Assembly: GCA_026392325.1 (NCBI GenBank)
Contig: JAPLCH010000161.1
Location: 1,847 to 9,671, forward strand
Length of the DNA stretch: 7,825 nt
Source of the DNA: Solirubrobacterales bacterium
GTDB lineage: Bacteria; Actinomycetota; Thermoleophilia; Solirubrobacterales; Solirubrobacteraceae
Direction of reading: 5' to 3'
The notes beneath the pieces were generated by a model, which was not told the origin of the DNA, made no database searches, and saw only the letters and a program-made list of their open reading frames with translations. The translations under genes and the position numbers were made by a program. The first letter of the stretch is position 1; every line of letters begins with the position of its first letter. Shown in pieces: positions 6,002 to 7,825 of the stretch.

Positions 6002-6568
6002 ATGGTCGAACCCGAAGGTGAAGCGCGGAGCTGGCTTCGCTGCTACCGCTGCTGGTCACAACAACTGGAAGTCAATGTCACCTACGAAGGCCTGCACAAG
6101 GTTGACCCTGACACGGGCGAGAAGGCTGATTGTGTGGATGAGATCCAAGACTCAGTGGTCCAATGCCTTGACTGCATGCATGATCAGCCACACCTGACAT
6201 TCCTTGACAACCGCGTACAGCCCATCGGTGACCGTTGGGAACGGATGATCACGGGCACTCCGTGGGTTGCCTCCTGCACTGTCACCGTTGACGCTGACTC
6301 CGTAGAGACCTGTTCAGGACCTCACGCAGGCGACGCGCTCTCATACGCCGCGTTTGGCGACCATGGGACACGTGAGTTCTTCACCCATGTGCGCTTCCAC
6401 AAGCATGATGAGGAACGGGTGATAGTTCACCTGCTTGTTGAGCTTTACGCGCGCTCGGCCGAGGAAGCAACTGATGTCCTGTCAACTGCTTCGCGTGGAC
6501 TCTTGGCGATCACCTCTCTGGCAGTGGAATCCCGTCCGCCGGCTGCAGTTGACGACCCACACGGCTGA
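6002..6568 (+). CDS. Unrecognised 188-aa protein with CxxC...CxxC zinc-ribbon-like N-terminus
   Basis: I do not recognise this protein. Residues 14-17 (CYRC) and 55-58 (CLDC) form two CxxC knuckles about 38 residues apart, consistent with a zinc ribbon; Cys44, Cys91 and Cys104 are additional. There is no signal peptide or membrane segment, so it is probably cytoplasmic. The C-terminal half (about 124-178) is charged and looks like alternating strand and helix (FFTHVRFHKHDEERVIVHLL, then EEATDVL and a hydrophobic strand), ending in an Asp/Pro/His tail. The ATG at 6002 is preceded by TATGAT six bases away, fitting a leaderless mRNA. It is divergent from the thioredoxin-like lipoprotein and convergent with the protease gene. 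A nucleic-acid-binding or metal-dependent regulatory role is possible, but this is speculation. Confidence 0.75.
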   Translation: MVEPEGEARSWLRCYRCWSQQLEVNVTYEGLHKVDPDTGEKADCVDEIQDSVVQCLDCMHDQPHLTFLDNRVQPIGDRWERMITGTPWVASCTVTVDADSVETCSGPHAGDALSYAAFGDHGTREFFTHVRFHKHDEERVIVHLLVELYARSAEEATDVLSTASRGLLAITSLAVESRPPAAVDDPHG

Positions 6569-6596
6569 CCACCTGCCAAGTCAGGTCAGGTCAGCC
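6563..6596. terminator. Bidirectional hairpin holding the stop codons of two convergent genes
   Basis: GGCTGACC (6563-6570) is an exact inverted copy of GGTCAGCC (6589-6596). Inside, ACCTG (6571-6575) pairs with CAGGT (6582-6586) around a CCAAGT loop, leaving a two-base CA bulge at 6587-6588. That makes 13 pairs. The left arm includes the TGA of the plus-strand gene and the right arm the stop of the minus-strand protease. No T-tract follows on either side, so it would be a T-less terminator or an mRNA 3'-end protector. Confidence 0.6.
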
Positions 6597-7340
6597 CGCT
6601 TCGTGTGACAGATTCACTCCCGTCAGGGCCTCAGCAGCCTTGATTGGCTGGAAGAGAGTGGCACAGGGGTTCAGCCGCAGTCGCCCAGAGACGATTCCAT
6701 ACGCAATGTGGTTGGCGAACACTGGTGCGCCGCTGTCGCCTGGAAAGGCGCACATGGATGCCTCCACAAGCCCTCTGACGGTAATGCCATGGTCGATGTA
6801 GGTGACAGAGACGCCGACCCTTGTGACCCTCCCGCAGCTGCTGGTGTGGAGGGTCCCGCCTGTCATGCAGACTCTTGTTCCCACAATCGGAGTGCCCTCG
6901 GATGAGATCCTGTAAGCCTGATTGTTGGTGATCCCAGAATCCCCGCGGATCACAACCCACGCCCTGGGCAACCATCCTGTTGGGTTCGTGATCAACACTG
7001 CCCCCGCGTCGCCCGCTTCAGAGAATGTCTTGCTGATGACCTTGCCAATGACATGTTCGCTTCCATCAATGAAGCTTGTAAGCCAAGTCCGGTCCCAGAC
7101 TGTCTGACAATGACCGGCTGTCAGCTGCACGAGCGCTCCGTTCACCGCCCTGCGCCCGATGAAGGCACCTGTGCAGCCTGTCGTGTCGGAGTAGATCTGG
7201 ACCCCGCCACGCAATGGTGGAGTGCAGAACACTCCGCGGCACGGAAGTGTTGTCGGGATTTGACCGGCCTGCGCCACTCTCAGCGCACTTCCGTATTTCT
7301 TCACTGACGACCAGATGAAAGCCTTCTGCCGTTTCGTCAA
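6591..7340 (-). CDS. Trypsin-like (S1 family) serine protease, catalytic part; frame-split from its pre-pro region
   Basis: This frame encodes the peptidase domain of a chymotrypsin-fold protease of the bacterial streptogrisin/alpha-lytic type. The triad is visible: His77 in LTAGHC, Asp111 in AGDAGAVLI, and Ser203 in FPGDSGAPVF (a GDSGG variant with Ala). Cysteine pairs fit the family: Cys56-Cys78, Cys158-Cys169 and Cys197-Cys226. Position 7340 is only a TTG with no ribosome site. The frame stays open upstream to a TGA at 7374-7376 and reads GKGGFPPHIQ just before the TTG, so translation very likely does not begin there. There is no signal peptide in this frame. The missing secretion and pro-region lie in the overlapping upstream frame, offset by -1. 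The gene is therefore a frameshifted relic, a sequencing error at a homopolymer, or a programmed frameshift. The intact protein would be about 356 residues. Confidence 0.85.
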   Translation of the reverse strand: MTKRQKAFIWSSVKKYGSALRVAQAGQIPTTLPCRGVFCTPPLRGGVQIYSDTTGCTGAFIGRRAVNGALVQLTAGHCQTVWDRTWLTSFIDGSEHVIGKVISKTFSEAGDAGAVLITNPTGWLPRAWVVIRGDSGITNNQAYRISSEGTPIVGTRVCMTGGTLHTSSCGRVTRVGVSVTYIDHGITVRGLVEASMCAFPGDSGAPVFANHIAYGIVSGRLRLNPCATLFQPIKAAEALTGVNLSHEAG

Positions 7341-7660
7341 CTGGATATGCGGGGGGAATCCCCCTTTACCCAGTCAGAGGGAACAAGTCCGACGACGCCA
7401 ATCTTCGCCCTCCCCTCGTCCTCTGGATCAACCCAAACACCAGCAAAGCGATTTCCGAAGGTCGCATATGCACGCTCGGTCAGAAGCCCGGCTCCTGCCG
7501 GCAGCCCAACCTGAGTCTGTCTGCTGCCCGTCGCTGGTGTTCTCGCTTCCCGCTCAGGGGCACCACCAGTCACAAGCGAAAACGAAAATCCGGATATCAC
7601 TGCGATCCCGACCAGTCCGATCGGGGCCGCGAGCGCTCGCAACGTTCCGTCGGTCCTCAT
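7337..7660 (-). CDS. Signal peptide and propeptide portion of the S1 protease (first frame of a split gene)
   Basis: This 107-residue frame begins with a basic, then hydrophobic leader (about residues 8-30) typical of a secretion signal. Its middle holds ATFGNRFAGVWVDPED (66-81) followed by KIGVVGLVP. That FAGxWxD-then-strand pattern resembles propeptides of secreted actinobacterial serine proteases, which chaperone folding and are cleaved off. The frame ends at a TGA (7337-7339) just where the protease frame takes over. Taken alone it has no evident function. Between 7340 and 7373 both frames are open, and a -1 change there would fuse this segment to the catalytic domain. The ATG lacks a ribosome site but has a TAGTCT box six bases upstream, suggesting leaderless expression. 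The propeptide call is from pattern resemblance and from position. Confidence 0.72.
   Translation of the reverse strand: MRTDGTLRALAAPIGLVGIAVISGFSFSLVTGGAPEREARTPATGSRQTQVGLPAGAGLLTERAYATFGNRFAGVWVDPEDEGRAKIGVVGLVPSDWVKGDSPRISS
7351..7367 (-). other. Frameshift locus: AAAGGGGG-ATT-CCCCCC between pro-region and protease frames
   Basis: On the minus strand the propeptide frame reads GTA AAG GGG GAT while the protease frame reads GGT AAA GGG GGA, a -1 offset. The seven bases AAAGGGG (7361-7367) in the propeptide phase are A-AAG-GGG, which fits the X-XXY-YYZ form of -1 slippery sites. G5 and C5 of the C6 run can pair around ATT. The same homopolymers are where a lost base would be most likely, either in the genome or in the assembly; restoring one base rejoins the frames. 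Confidence 0.7.
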
Positions 7661-7666
7661 GCAACC

Positions 7667-7672
7667 AGACTA
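7667..7672 (-). promoter_or_regulatory. Putative -10 box for leaderless protease transcript
   Basis: On the minus strand TAGTCT (TAnnnT) is followed by six bases and then the ATG of the protease pre-pro region (7658-7660). No ribosome binding site is present. A TTGCGA lies upstream but only 15 bases away, so the -35 is uncertain. The region between this box and the terminator at 7732 shows nothing else. Confidence 0.5.
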
Positions 7673-7731
7673 GAAAGTGACCGGAGATCGCAATCCGTAA
7701 TAAACCGAAGCCGGATTGACCAAGTTCCCGC

Positions 7732-7766
7732 AAAAAAGGCCCCAGCCGCAACGCGACCAGGGCCCT
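7732..7766 (-). terminator. Intrinsic terminator of the upstream minus-strand gene
   Basis: Read on the minus strand, GGCCCTGGTCGC pairs with GCGGCTGGGGCC, making 12 pairs including a few G-T wobbles around a GTT loop (7738-7764). It is followed directly by six T (7737-7732). It lies about 25 bases beyond the TAG of the partial gene at the right edge and isolates that gene from the protease. This is the only classical T-tract terminator in the window. Confidence 0.85.
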
Positions 7767-7790
7767 AATTTCGAACGGATCGGATCCGAA

Positions 7791-7825
7791 CTAGCCGAGG
7801 CGGCCCTCAAGGGCAGCAAGCTGGC
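7791..7825 (-). CDS. C-terminal end of an unidentified gene (rest outside window)
   Basis: The minus strand reads ten codons, QLAALEGRLG, and then TAG at 7791-7793, followed by a strong intrinsic terminator 25 bases on. The terminator direction and position support a real gene end. A second frame is also open here but runs through the terminator, so it is less likely. Ten residues are too few to name the product. Confidence 0.55.
   Translation of the reverse strand, partial: QLAALEGRLG

Noticed and set aside
5658..6197. A 179-codon plus-strand frame opposite the lipoprotein N-terminus
   Set aside because: It runs antisense through the lipoprotein signal peptide and out of frame into the next gene, with no motifs; high-GC antisense openness explains it.
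6591..7340. Independent intracellular protease starting at TTG 7340
   Set aside because: There is no ribosome site or promoter box at the TTG, sensible codons continue upstream of it, and the fold with paired cysteines needs secretion; it belongs with the pre-pro frame.
7770..7789. Palindromes TTCGAA and TCGGATCCGA near the right edge as an operator or attachment site
   Set aside because: They are short, lie between a stop codon and its terminator, and are not repeated elsewhere in the window.
1..7825. Mobile element, CRISPR array, tRNA or prophage content
   Set aside because: No transposase, terminal inverted repeats, spaced direct repeats, tRNA-like fold with a CCA/T-arm pattern or phage gene was seen; the genes look like ordinary chromosome content.

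Overview
The window looks like a chromosomal stretch from an actinobacterium-like organism, possibly Thermoleophilia/Solirubrobacterales. The clues are roughly 60% GC by eye, very short intergenic gaps, TGATG/ATGA start-stop overlaps, several apparently leaderless genes, and secreted lipoproteins of actinobacterial style. This placement is an inference from style, not a sequence match. No tRNA, rRNA, CRISPR array, insertion sequence or phage gene was seen.

Bases 1-2649 (+ strand) form a tightly packed operon for high-affinity zinc (possibly manganese) import. It holds the 3' part of the ABC ATPase, the ABC-3 family permease, and a Fur-family repressor that is probably Zur. These are followed by a 49-residue two-helix membrane protein (1675-1824) and a secreted SGNH/GDSL lipoprotein. 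The first four reading frames overlap by 1 to 4 bases and the fifth begins 12 bases further on, so they are probably co-transcribed. The operon promoter and any Zur operator lie left of the window.

Bases 2646-3836 (- strand) encode a class III (CaiB/BaiF) CoA-transferase. Its stop codon overlaps that of the SGNH gene in a shared CTAG. It is divergent from moaA (+), the radical-SAM enzyme that begins molybdenum cofactor synthesis. The best moaA start is a leaderless GTG at 3907, not the ATG at 3874. moaA converges on a lipoprotein with a thioredoxin-like C-terminal domain (4928-5953, - strand), with GC hairpins between and within their ends.

That lipoprotein is divergent from an unrecognised 188-residue zinc-ribbon-like protein (6002-6568, +). 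The latter converges on a trypsin-like secreted serine protease, and both stop codons sit in one hairpin. The protease is split into a signal/propeptide frame (7337-7660) and a catalytic frame (6591-7340), offset by -1 at a G5-ATT-C6 tract. The right edge holds a strong intrinsic terminator and the last ten codons of another - strand gene.

The main points for a second look are: the split protease with a possible A-AAG-GGG slippery site; a recurring TAnnnT-N6/7-start arrangement in front of four genes, pointing to leaderless transcription; the tiny membrane gene in the zinc operon; and the unknown zinc-ribbon protein.
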